64,000 nt of DNA from Fredinandcohnia quinoae (GTDB lineage: Bacteria; Bacillota; Bacilli; Bacillales; Bacillaceae_L), in assembly GCF_022427965.1 (NCBI RefSeq), contig NZ_JAKTTI010000018.1, forward strand, positions 21,354 to 85,353, in the 5' to 3' direction. Position numbers and translations under genes: made by a program. The notes under the pieces were generated by a model that saw nothing but the letters and a program-made list of their open reading frames with translations, searched no databases and was not told where the DNA came from. Positions 37,242-44,866 of this stretch are shown piece after piece (the stretch's first letter is position 1; every line of letters starts with the position of its first letter).

Positions 37242-37376
37242 TTACATACCCCTTTTTGCAATAATCCGAAGAGCCTCTTGATTCATTTTCCTTACTTTTT
37301 CGGATAAAAACAATTCTTCTGGAACAATCATTGGTCTTTTGGTTGGATTAGTCGCTTTCTTACATTTTAACGTCAT
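37242..37376 (-). CDS. Small protein, 44 residues, function unknown
   Basis: Starts MTLKCKKATNPTKRPMIVPE with a perfect GGAGG 6 bases before the ATG, and ends NQEALRIIAKRGM. Its start overlaps the last 17 bases of the transglutaminase-fold gene in another frame, so translation is probably coupled. Not recognised. It may be a partner or regulator of the upstream protein. Confidence 0.6.
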   Translation of the reverse strand: MTLKCKKATNPTKRPMIVPEELFLSEKVRKMNQEALRIIAKRGM

Positions 37377-38019
37377 CTGAAACCTCCTGTGCTTCTATTC
37401 CTTTCGTTTTTAATACTCTATAATGGGTATCATATTTTTTACGAAGCCTTGATAAATTGGTAAACCCCATGATGCCGATTCCTACTTTTAGAATCTCATC
37501 CCATAAATAATTCTTAGGATAACCGTAATCTTTAATCGCATCAAGATAAGCAGTTACACTCTTATCTAAAAGATGTTTAGCATCTCTATCCAGTGCCTCT
37601 TCATCAATAGATACGCCATACTCCATAGTTAATGGTTCGAGTGTTAATTTTACTCCGTTATAAACTGGTGGGTGTACATTACCATCCAAAGTGTGCATGA
37701 CGGCTGGGTCAAAGACTTTTCCCTCTATTTCAACCCAAGAATGACTAAATTGGGTATTAGTTTCATAGTCTTCTACTTCTCCTATCACCAGTTCATTTTC
37801 AATTCCCTGCTCCGTTAATAAAATATGTAACATTGCAGAAATCAGATGACATCCCCCTGACGCTTCCTCCTTTTTTGCTAAATAGTTTAATGTGGATTCA
37901 TATGCTTTTTGTATCCCAAATACCTGTGGATGATTAAATTCAATATTTTTCATATTACGAATACATTCAGTGGATAAGAAAGTTAGAAATTCTAATTTGC
38001 TATTAAAATGTGGAATCAT
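37360..38019 (-). CDS. Transglutaminase-fold cysteine protein
   Basis: A 219-residue protein with a papain/transglutaminase-like triad in order: Cys in EEASGGCHLISAMLH (about residue 57), His in QFSHSWVEIEG (about residue 94) and Asp in KVFDPAVMHT (about residue 103). It has no signal peptide or membrane segment. GAGGAGAAAAAG precedes the ATG. Two tiny genes follow in the same operon. The fold suggests a peptidase or acyl transferase; the substrate is unknown. It is cargo of the mobile element, so defence or anti-defence is possible but unproven. Confidence 0.7.
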   Translation of the reverse strand: MIPHFNSKLEFLTFLSTECIRNMKNIEFNHPQVFGIQKAYESTLNYLAKKEEASGGCHLISAMLHILLTEQGIENELVIGEVEDYETNTQFSHSWVEIEGKVFDPAVMHTLDGNVHPPVYNGVKLTLEPLTMEYGVSIDEEALDRDAKHLLDKSVTAYLDAIKDYGYPKNYLWDEILKVGIGIMGFTNLSRLRKKYDTHYRVLKTKGIEAQEVSDDVKM

Positions 38020-38120
38020 CTTTTTCTCCTCGTAATTGATTTCTATTTATTGATATTTAGGAAATTTAAACACCTTGCTTATATCTTAATTAACCCAATT
38101 GCATGATGGGTATTGTAAAA

Positions 38121-38230
38121 GGGAAAAACCATCCCCAAAAGCTCCGCAAAGGCAAAAAGGATGGTTTTTCTTGTCGTTCTCGCACAAAATAATTGAATTG
38201 TGAACCAAACTATTAAAGCTCGGTTATGCG
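38121..38230 (-). repeat. Structured intergenic sequence, copy A
   Basis: Aligns with copy B at 43489-43584. Shared minus-strand parts include CCGAGC, GTTTGGNTCAC, ACGACNAAGAA, TTTTTGCC(T/C)TTGCGGAGCTT and a closing hairpin made by AACCA(T/C)C and G(A/G)TGGTTTT followed by T residues. Compensating differences in the stem (ACCATCC/GGATGGT versus ACCACC/GGTGGT) suggest RNA structure. It may be a specialised terminator or a small RNA. Confidence 0.65.
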
Positions 38231-38427
38231 GAATGACGATAGTTGTCCAGTATCGCCATTCACCTTAAGCATACAATAAAGAGGGATTTATTACCAGTGG
38301 GGAAAATGAAAATATTATATTACTACAAAAGTTGCAGAGAGTTATCCACTACTAAGATTAGTTCTAATTATTGATAAGGGCGATAAACTCAGATTGGTAT
38401 TGCTATCGTTTTCCACTTACACCCAAA

Positions 38428-38898
38428 CTATTTATTCAATAACCTCCGCAATACTTCTGCACTGGCAAACGCATGAAATTTCTCTTTTTCTTTAAATTCT
38501 CCAGTTTCTTCATCGTAGATATGACTATAAAGCCATATAGTATTCGTATCAAGTAAATGGCAATAGATATATACAATTTGATTTTGTTTATCGAACTGAT
38601 AATCATAGTTCATTTTGAGTTGCCTAAAGTTTGAAACAACATGTTCTACAACCTTTAAATATTTTTGCTCAATTTCTATCTCTTCGACCACTTCCACTAA
38701 CTCCTTTCGGGATTCAGAAGGTAGGTTTTTCAACATTGTTTTTATTCCTACATTTGTTAAAAGTAATGTAAGCATCCGAATTCGCTCTTTCTCTGTGAAA
38801 AACACATTATTTTCGTACATTTCCAGTTTTTCTGGCGTGTAATCTTGAAACTGCTGATAGGTTATCGCTTTCGGTTCTCTTCCAGGGACAAGTTCCAT
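38428..38898 (-). CDS. Uncharacterised 156-residue protein
   Basis: Not recognised. Begins MELVPGREPKAITYQQFQDY. The middle (residues about 60-90) is a charged helix rich in Glu and Lys, and the C-terminal half has a probable beta sheet (YQFDKQNQIVYIYCHLLDTN). No membrane segment. Last of three genes divergent from the C-protein gene; it follows its neighbour by 15 bases. Confidence 0.65.
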   Translation of the reverse strand: MELVPGREPKAITYQQFQDYTPEKLEMYENNVFFTEKERIRMLTLLLTNVGIKTMLKNLPSESRKELVEVVEEIEIEQKYLKVVEHVVSNFRQLKMNYDYQFDKQNQIVYIYCHLLDTNTIWLYSHIYDEETGEFKEKEKFHAFASAEVLRRLLNK

Positions 38899-38913
38899 TT
38901 AACACAACACTCC

Positions 38914-39240
38914 TTAATCATCATTCGTTTGCATCTCTCTTATATCTTTAAGAGCCTTTATGTAATCTCCATCGTATTCTTTTTCCATCCCTTTCAGAAT
39001 TAAGGTATCATCCAGATTTGTATGAACTGACAATTTCACCATCAATTTTAGTTTTACATCAGTTATTCCGTCAAAATGTCCATTTTTATACCCTGAATGA
39101 TATCCAGTATTGAAGGAATCTATTATCAATTTATTAATGTTGTCATATGCATCACTGATAGATACACTCTTATTTTCCCAAACTTCATTAAAGGCTCGTT
39201 CAAATTGCCCTGAATTGATTATTTCATCTATCCTGTTCAT
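38914..39240 (-). CDS. Uncharacterised 108-residue protein
   Basis: Not recognised. I start at MNRIDEIINSGQFERAFNEV (39240) after a GGGTGGT site. It is mostly helical, with a GYHSGYKNGHFDGITDVKLK segment in which GYxxGYxxGxxxG repeats resemble short glycine-zipper spacing. Middle gene of the three-gene cassette. Confidence 0.6.
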   Translation of the reverse strand: MNRIDEIINSGQFERAFNEVWENKSVSISDAYDNINKLIIDSFNTGYHSGYKNGHFDGITDVKLKLMVKLSVHTNLDDTLILKGMEKEYDGDYIKALKDIREMQTNDD

Positions 39241-39309
39241 AAAATGACCACCCATCTGCCATTGATATAATTCCCCATATTCAAGAATCCTTCATTATAT
39301 CCACTACAA

Positions 39310-39729
39310 TCATTTTTTGATGTCTTTAATGACAATAAAATTTAGCAATTCCCAGGGATTCTTATACAGTACAGGACTTATTGTTTCATAAGTAATTGCT
39401 ATTGTTAGTTTTGTAAATTCTTTAAATTTACTTTTAGATTCAAAGTCATGAATACTTAAGGTAATTTCACCAATAACAATCTCTAAATCACCATTCATTA
39501 TAAAGACCTTTATTTGATGTTTCCTATCAATATATACTCTGTTTCTGAACCATTCTAACTTCCCATCATCTGAATAGTTAGAACTTAGCTCTCCCATTTT
39601 CCTTTCAATTTTCATTTCTTCTATACTTTTCATTAATGAGTTGAATTTTCTTCCTTCTCCATTCATTGAGATACATAAATAGGCAATATTTTTACTCTCC
39701 TTTTCTATAGCCCAGTTTTCTATTTTCAA
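39310..39729 (-). CDS. Uncharacterised 139-residue protein
   Basis: Not recognised. The TTG at 39729 follows AGGGGGAG with good spacing, giving MKIENWAIEKESKNIAYLCI; the open frame runs further but lacks such support. The pattern of alternating hydrophobic residues suggests a mainly beta protein. First gene of the three-gene cassette, behind a leader peptide and terminator. Confidence 0.6.
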   Translation of the reverse strand: MKIENWAIEKESKNIAYLCISMNGEGRKFNSLMKSIEEMKIERKMGELSSNYSDDGKLEWFRNRVYIDRKHQIKVFIMNGDLEIVIGEITLSIHDFESKSKFKEFTKLTIAITYETISPVLYKNPWELLNFIVIKDIKK

Positions 39730-39786
39730 AGTAACTCCCCCTGTAAAAAATAATTTACTATTTCCTCCGAGTAAGATAGGATACAA

Positions 39787-39823
39787 AAAAACACTTTACC
39801 CCCGAAGGAAATAAAGTGTTTTT
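39787..39823 (-). terminator. Leader terminator or attenuator before the three-gene cassette
   Basis: Perfect 12-bp arms (AAAAACACTTTA / TAAAGTGTTTTT) with a 13-base loop and a T run on the minus strand. It lies between the minus-strand promoter at 39908-39936 and the first gene, so the genes are expressed only if it is bypassed. The stop codon of a small leader frame is inside it. Confidence 0.8.
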
Positions 39824-39867
39824 GTTATAAATATATCATTTTCGATAGTCAGCTTCGAGCTATTCAT
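39796..39867 (-). CDS. Possible leader peptide, 23 residues
   Basis: ATG at 39867 with AGAGGT 7 bases upstream; the peptide starts MNSSKLTIENDIFITKTLYF and ends three residues later at a TAA inside the terminator hairpin. Such placement suits translation-linked attenuation. The stretch is short, so chance cannot be excluded. Confidence 0.4.
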   Translation of the reverse strand: MNSSKLTIENDIFITKTLYFLRG

Positions 39868-39907
39868 CTAATCGACCTCTTACTTCAGGAATTAATAATT
39901 CTTATCT

Positions 39908-39936
39908 ATTATAGTCAACATTTCACAAAATGTCAC
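39908..39936 (-). promoter_or_regulatory. Minus-strand promoter of the three-gene cassette
   Basis: GTGACA and TATAAT with a 17-base spacer on the minus strand. The -35 element (39931-39936) touches the C-box, so the C protein could switch both directions. Confidence 0.55.
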
Positions 39937-39964
39937 TCATAGTCTGTAGATATATAGTCTACAT
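39935..39964 (+). promoter_or_regulatory. C-box operator for the controller protein
   Basis: Contains ACTCATAGTC then TGTAGA-TATATAG-TCTACA, a palindrome just upstream of the C-protein gene. It resembles known C-boxes of restriction-modification controllers (paired GACT/AGTC-like half sites). A further ATAGTCAACAT half site lies at 39911-39921. Autoregulation is inferred from the family. Confidence 0.7.
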
Positions 39965-39981
39965 TTTTTTAAATTGAAACT

Positions 39982-40212
39982 ATGGATGATAAGAATGTTA
40001 AAACTCAATTTGGACTTACTGTAAGAAAACTAAGACTCTCAAAAAACATTTCTCAAGAAAAATTTGCTGAAATCGTGGGCCTTCATAGAACTTATATTAG
40101 CGAGGTGGAGAGAGGCACAAGGAATGTTACATTAATAAATGTCGTTAAAATTGCGAAAGGCTTAGAAGTTAAAACATCGGAACTTTTTTGTGAAATGGAA
40201 AAAGAAATATAA
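39982..40212 (+). CDS. Controller (C) protein, XRE-type regulator
   Basis: A 76-residue helix-turn-helix protein: MDDKNVKTQFGLTVRKLRLS, recognition helix around GLHRTYISEVERGTRN (residues about 33-48). This matches C proteins that time expression of restriction genes. It is the only clear plus-strand gene of the element. There is little ribosome binding site before the ATG, and the promoter appears within 25 bases, as for leaderless C genes. The nearest unit it can control is the divergent three-gene cassette. Confidence 0.85.
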   Translation: MDDKNVKTQFGLTVRKLRLSKNISQEKFAEIVGLHRTYISEVERGTRNVTLINVVKIAKGLEVKTSELFCEMEKEI

Positions 40213-40225
40213 GATAGTATTTTAT

Positions 40226-40249
40226 AAACGTCTTTTAAAAAAGGCGTTT
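40226..40249 (+). terminator. Terminator of the C-protein gene
   Basis: Nine-pair stem AAACGTCTT / AAGGCGTTT with one G-T pair, followed by AAATTTTTC on the plus strand, 13 bases after the stop codon. The C gene is thus a single-gene unit. Confidence 0.75.
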
Positions 40250-40271
40250 AAATTTTTCTCCAAAGAAAATA

Positions 40272-40293
40272 AGGATAAGCCACTGCCTATCCT
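40272..40293 (-). terminator. Possible terminator of the CBASS unit
   Basis: On the minus strand AGGATAGGC and GGCTTATCCT form an imperfect stem followed by TATTTTC, about 75 bases after the beta-helix gene. Moderately strong only. Confidence 0.5.
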
Positions 40294-40367
40294 CCTGTTT
40301 TGGTTGATTCTGTTTCATTTATTAAAGAGTGTTCTACTTTATGAATCAAAGTTTGTTTTAGGCATTC

Positions 40368-40823
40368 CTAAACGTAATAGTAGACTCCATCTCGAATAAT
40401 TGGCTCTTTTATATAACCGTTACCCTCTACTCTAAATTCTCCATTCCCAGATGTTGCACCAGAAAATACACCACGAATAATAATAAGGCCATTGTTTGTC
40501 GTAGTACCCGTCATCTCTGCATTTTCTTCAATAATGATTTCTGCACCTGAGTGAATGGTTGATGTGCCACTTAATTTACCTTTAATTTGTATAGTTGCAC
40601 CTTCATAAACAGAAACCGTACCACTTTGTTTTCCACCAGTATTTATCACTACACTTGCACCTTCATAGATAACTAATGTTCCAGATAATTCCCCTTTAAT
40701 AAATAAAGTTCCTTTTTCTACATGGACAGTACCCAAATGTTTCCCTATTATTTCATAATTCTCTGTTATTACTAATTGCGGTACTTCTTCACCATTGATA
40801 ATATCAAAACCATATTTGCTCAA
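40368..40823 (-). CDS. Small beta-helix protein, bactofilin-like
   Basis: A 151-residue protein built of short repeats of the type (G)T-hydrophobic-x-hydrophobic-x-x-G, for example GTVHVEKGTLFIKGELSGTL and GTVSVYEGATIQIKGKLSGT, which indicates a right-handed beta helix like bactofilins or other polymer-forming proteins. The start is a TTG after AAGGAGG. It has no signal or membrane segment. It lies 52 bases after the CD-NTase and may be in the same unit; whether it takes part in CBASS is not known. Confidence 0.65.
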   Translation of the reverse strand: MSKYGFDIINGEEVPQLVITENYEIIGKHLGTVHVEKGTLFIKGELSGTLVIYEGASVVINTGGKQSGTVSVYEGATIQIKGKLSGTSTIHSGAEIIIEENAEMTGTTTNNGLIIIRGVFSGATSGNGEFRVEGNGYIKEPIIRDGVYYYV

Positions 40824-40875
40824 TCTAATTCCTCCTTCAATATAGGTTTTACTAAGACAAACTGTTTTTCATTTT

Positions 40876-42258
40876 TCAAGATAGTTTAATATCTACATTG
40901 ATTCTTTGTTTAGCAACACATTGTCCATTTTTAACTATATAGCATTCAACATAGTGATTACCTTTAAAAGAGGTCTCTTCATAGTGATTTAAGCTATCTG
41001 TCTGTACAATTTCTCCTCGAATATTGTCATTTATTTGGGCTACCTCCCCTCTATTTTTCACTTTCCAATACACATTATAAGGTGCAGGAACATTTGTTTT
41101 AGCCATAAAGTACAATTGACAGCCTGGTAACAATACCTCTCTCTTTTTTATCATGGATTGTAACCAACCAGCAGTTTTTTCATTTCTTACTACCCTACAA
41201 TCTAACTCTAACTCATACCGAGATTGGTAGTTTACTGGAAATAGATATTGGATAAATTCCTCGGTTTCCCGATAACGGGTGAATTCTTCAAGTTCATTAA
41301 GAGAAGTGTAGGACTCCAAAGCCTTTGAAAGTTTCTCTTTTTGTTCTGTCCAGTAGGAATGGTTAAAAAACTCTCCCCATGCCTCAACAGCCTGATATTC
41401 AGTACATTCTTCATCAAAGAGTATTTCCAATTTTGATAGTTTATCGTTTAGCCTGTTATATAAGTTGACCATTTTCGTATCATCTTTGCTGACCAGTTTA
41501 AGGCTTTTAGATGGGTCTGTTGGATTAACCACTTCTGTGTCTTCTGCTAATCTATCTTTAATCGCTTTAACAGTATAATAAAAACATTCATCCATTCTTT
41601 CATAGGATTGAAATTGCTCGTTCGCTAAAACACTTTGAATGAGTCCACCAGGCATATTTACCCAACTCTCTCTTGATTTGGAGAACATTTTTAACAAGCG
41701 AACTACTTCTCTTAATTGATAATTTTTTGCTTTATTTTCATCTAAGAACCATTTAGTGATTGCTCTTGGATTTCTTTCTCTCCATTCACTCCCACAATGT
41801 TCATATGTATAACTGTCATCTTCTTCATTCTTTTTATATCTACGATAGATAGCAAAATCAATGTGATACCCTTCTTGATACACGATACGGACACAATTCG
41901 TCTTAGCAGTAGGTTCAACTTTAAAATTTGTACATTTTTTCTTTAAAGCATCTACAATGATATTCTTTGTTTTAGTTGTTCCATCTGGTAGTAAGTCTTT
42001 TTCAAACACAATAGCGACATCTATATCATAATCCTTACTTTCATTTTGGGTAACGGTAGACATCGCTACACTACCTTGAACAATAGGCTCTTCTGCTAAC
42101 TTGTAACTTGTTCCTTTCTCCTCGTTATATTCTTTTAAACCCTCCTTCAACCGTTTAATATTCAAATTCTTTTTTTCAAAAAGAGAATCTTTTTCTTTTT
42201 TTGGTAAGACCACATGTTTCCCATAAAACGTGTTAAACTTACTGTTCAAATCCTTCAT
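40876..42258 (-). CDS. CBASS CD-NTase (cyclic nucleotide synthase)
   Basis: A 460-residue cGAS/DncV-like nucleotidyltransferase that should make a cyclic oligonucleotide upon phage infection. The active site has VQGSVAMSTV then DYDIDVAIVF (Gly-Ser and Asp-x-Asp, about residues 61-81) and a third Asp in YHIDFAIYRR near residue 133. The C-terminal 90 residues (NVYWKVKNRGEVAQINDNIR, then KGNHYVECYIVKNGQCVA) match the AGS-C sensor-like domain. Its ATG directly follows the stop of the effector gene. The exact product is unknown. Confidence 0.9.
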   Translation of the reverse strand: MKDLNSKFNTFYGKHVVLPKKEKDSLFEKKNLNIKRLKEGLKEYNEEKGTSYKLAEEPIVQGSVAMSTVTQNESKDYDIDVAIVFEKDLLPDGTTKTKNIIVDALKKKCTNFKVEPTAKTNCVRIVYQEGYHIDFAIYRRYKKNEEDDSYTYEHCGSEWRERNPRAITKWFLDENKAKNYQLREVVRLLKMFSKSRESWVNMPGGLIQSVLANEQFQSYERMDECFYYTVKAIKDRLAEDTEVVNPTDPSKSLKLVSKDDTKMVNLYNRLNDKLSKLEILFDEECTEYQAVEAWGEFFNHSYWTEQKEKLSKALESYTSLNELEEFTRYRETEEFIQYLFPVNYQSRYELELDCRVVRNEKTAGWLQSMIKKREVLLPGCQLYFMAKTNVPAPYNVYWKVKNRGEVAQINDNIRGEIVQTDSLNHYEETSFKGNHYVECYIVKNGQCVAKQRINVDIKLS

Positions 42259-43356
42259 TTATAGCAATTCTCCCCCAGGTAATTTAATATCTATTTGATT
42301 GCCAATTTTCTTAAGATTGATTGCCCAATTATATTTGGGTTGAGATAAACCTACATAGTTATAAACCCAAATCTCCTTGTCCATTCTCGGTGAAATGCTA
42401 CTTCCCAAGCGGTAAGCTAAAGAAGGTTGTCCTGAATAGAACAAATGAATCCTTTCAAGTTGAGGAAATGTCTGATTTATTTCATCTAACAACTGGCGAA
42501 ACCTCTTCTGATATTCATTAAGTTGCTCCTTGCAAACAATTGCATTTCGGTGAGGTGGTTCTAAGTGTAAATAAAAGGAGTTAAGACTATCCAAATGAAG
42601 GCCACTTAGGTCAGTATCATTTACAGGATAAGTTACTCCTATTTTTACTACTACTTCCTTTGTTTCTTCTACGCTCTGTTTTGAATCAGTTTTTTCAATC
42701 TTTAAAGGAGGATACACCACGTGCTTTTCTTTCACCTTTTCCCATCTTAATTTGTTCTGATTCCATTCAAAGAAGGAGCTGTTTGACTTATCAGCTAATT
42801 GATAGCCGAGCAAAAAGAGAAGTGGAATATGAGCCAATCCCCAATATGACAATTCGATATCGGCATTTCCATCTATGCGTTGGAGAATTTTAGTAACAGT
42901 TTTTTCCTGTTCTCGCAAAGCATGGTGAAGATTTGGTTCTTTAAGGACTTTAAGTTCCTCTGATTGTAAAATAGGATACGGTTCGATATTGTAATCAGAT
43001 AAATCGACATCGACTTTAGAGTAATCTACCGATTCGATAGAAGAATGGCGAATTTGCAACATTGTTTGTTTCTTTGCTTTTTCTTTTGTTTTGAAGTAAA
43101 ACCAGAGTCCTAATCCGATTAACCCTGCACCTACTAATGTTGCTATGGTTAAATATACGTAATTGGTTGGCTCTTCGGTGTATTGTATATGGGTATGAAA
43201 TACTTCATTTGCAAAAGAAATGAGTACACTTTTCCACCAGTCCTGTGCAAATCCAGTTGATAATACACCGACTCCTCCTGTAATTAAAAGCAAAGTGATT
43301 TTCTTTTCATGCCATCCTTTAAAAAAATTTTTTATTTTTGAAAATTGATTGTTCAA
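42259..43356 (-). CDS. CBASS effector, two membrane segments plus SAVED domain
   Basis: A 365-residue protein with membrane helices at about residues 18-36 and 67-87, then a C-terminal SAVED domain recognised by LAHIPLLFLLGYQLADKS, HLEPPHRNAIVCKEQLNEYQ and RIHLFYSGQPSLAYRLGSSI. SAVED binds cyclic nucleotides; the membrane part would then damage the membrane and cause growth arrest. The start is TTG after a weak AAGG site. It directly precedes the CD-NTase, so the pair forms a minimal CBASS without the Cap2/Cap3 accessory genes. Confidence 0.85.
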   Translation of the reverse strand: MNNQFSKIKNFFKGWHEKKITLLLITGGVGVLSTGFAQDWWKSVLISFANEVFHTHIQYTEEPTNYVYLTIATLVGAGLIGLGLWFYFKTKEKAKKQTMLQIRHSSIESVDYSKVDVDLSDYNIEPYPILQSEELKVLKEPNLHHALREQEKTVTKILQRIDGNADIELSYWGLAHIPLLFLLGYQLADKSNSSFFEWNQNKLRWEKVKEKHVVYPPLKIEKTDSKQSVEETKEVVVKIGVTYPVNDTDLSGLHLDSLNSFYLHLEPPHRNAIVCKEQLNEYQKRFRQLLDEINQTFPQLERIHLFYSGQPSLAYRLGSSISPRMDKEIWVYNYVGLSQPKYNWAINLKKIGNQIDIKLPGGELL

Positions 43357-43488
43357 AAACTAAAACCTTCTCTCCTAAATTTTCATAGTATTATTTTACC
43401 ATATTTATAGATGCTTTTGACCTGTACTCTTTTATTCAATATGTATCCAGACAGGTGTCTAATTTGAATAAATTGCAGAAAAAGAAAA

Positions 43489-43584
43489 CCACCTCTAAGC
43501 TCCGCAAGGGCAAAAAGGTGGTCTTCTTGGTCGTACTCATAAGAAATAGTCTTTAGTGACCCAAACCTTATGTGGCTCGGTCGC
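43489..43584 (-). repeat. Structured intergenic sequence, copy B
   Basis: Second copy of the sequence at 38121-38230, same orientation, starting one base after the hsdS stop codon. The hairpin CCACC...GGTGG followed by T-rich sequence could terminate hsdS transcription. The two copies bracket the CBASS and C-protein block of about 5.3 kb. Confidence 0.65.
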
Positions 43585-43585
43585 T

Positions 43586-44866
43586 TTATACGTTACCAAA
43601 AACCTCTTGTAATACTGACTTCATAATATATTCGGATTCTTTTTTTGCATAAACCACTTTACTTTGCAGTTCATTCGCAAGTTTTAATAGTTGCTCTACT
43701 TTTTCAACAATAAGGTTTTGCTCATTGATAGGAGGTAACGGAAAAACCACCTTCTTCAATTTATCCGTATTAATATTAGGAAATGCACTGCCCTCTTTTG
43801 AATTGTTAAGAAAATCGTAAAGATATTTCATAAATAATGACAAATATCTCTCACTGATTCCTGAGCTAAACAAACGAATAACAGCTAAACCATCATAAAT
43901 ATATCCGTCTATACCTGTTAAACAGCTTTTTCCAGTAGTTGAACCACTCACAGCAATAATTACTTCATCTTTACTAACATATGTGCTCTTAGTTGAACCC
44001 TCAGAGGTTAGAAATTCCCTTGTTTTATATAATATATTGTTATTGGAGTAACTTGTAATATCACTTATAGTTATCCAATTGTAATCAGTTGGTGTTTCTG
44101 AAAAGTAACGCTTATCTCCTTTTGGTCTCGGAGAAGACCCCCTCAAAATATTGGTTACCTCACCTAACCTAACCCATTCCCATCCATTTGGTATATCAAA
44201 GGGTTTCTCAATATCAGTTATTCCTGGTAGTGGTTGTTCTCTTTTCAACTTTTTCTGATTTACCAGTGTTAGTTTTTCTTGTCTTATGCTTTCCAAAATT
44301 TCTTTTGCTGGTTCATCGCAAGGATTTTGGGGTACAAGTTTACCCTTTACTCCATACTCAAATAATTTCCTTGACAAACTTTCTAACAAAGAAGAATTTC
44401 TCATTATAATTTTTTCTAACTCTGTTACCTTTGGGAGAACAATCTCTATTTTTCTTAACAGTTCCTTTTGATTTTCCACATAATCAATTTCGTATTTAGA
44501 GAAATTCGCCAAATTTATAGCCTTTTTTGATGTACCTGTGGCTGTTGCTTTAACAATTTCTTCACGATTAAAGTTGAAGTAGTGATAGTAGAGTTTTAGC
44601 TCTAATTTATCTTTAAACTCCTCTTTAGGTGTTAGAATAAAACATAAATCACTTGTAATAAATTTCCCATTAACGTAATGAGTTCTTCCCAATGAACCTG
44701 AAGCACCCATTGCAAAAATCAGTGCTTCACAATCATGTGTAAAGGTTTCGTGTGTTTTCCAATCAGATGAAGCAGTAATAAAATCATATTTTCCTTCAAC
44801 ATTTTTGGAGCTTTGCAATGTTCCTTTTTCAATATTAAACAAATCCTTGATTTTGTACCTACTCAT
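43586..44866 (-). CDS. hsdS: Type I restriction-modification specificity subunit
   Basis: HsdS selects the DNA target. The 426-residue product has two target-recognition halves, each followed by a coiled-coil spacer: one starting YKIKDLFNIEKGTLQSSKN, the second IPNGWEWVRLGEVTNILRGS (near residue 228), and matching ends ELEKIIMRNSSLLESLSRKL and NEQNLIVEKVEQLLKLANEL. The target sequence cannot be predicted. It overlaps hsdM by 8 bases. Confidence 0.95.
   Translation of the reverse strand: MSRYKIKDLFNIEKGTLQSSKNVEGKYDFITASSDWKTHETFTHDCEALIFAMGASGSLGRTHYVNGKFITSDLCFILTPKEEFKDKLELKLYYHYFNFNREEIVKATATGTSKKAINLANFSKYEIDYVENQKELLRKIEIVLPKVTELEKIIMRNSSLLESLSRKLFEYGVKGKLVPQNPCDEPAKEILESIRQEKLTLVNQKKLKREQPLPGITDIEKPFDIPNGWEWVRLGEVTNILRGSSPRPKGDKRYFSETPTDYNWITISDITSYSNNNILYKTREFLTSEGSTKSTYVSKDEVIIAVSGSTTGKSCLTGIDGYIYDGLAVIRLFSSGISERYLSLFMKYLYDFLNNSKEGSAFPNINTDKLKKVVFPLPPINEQNLIVEKVEQLLKLANELQSKVVYAKKESEYIMKSVLQEVFGNV

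Noticed and set aside
37360..38019. Lasso-peptide protease (B2) based on the transglutaminase fold
   Set aside because: No asparagine-synthetase-like cyclase or B1 recognition protein nearby, and the small genes do not look like lasso precursors.
40190..40399. A 69-codon plus-strand frame after the C-protein gene
   Set aside because: It starts inside the C gene in another frame, runs through a terminator and overlaps the end of the beta-helix gene; no binding site.
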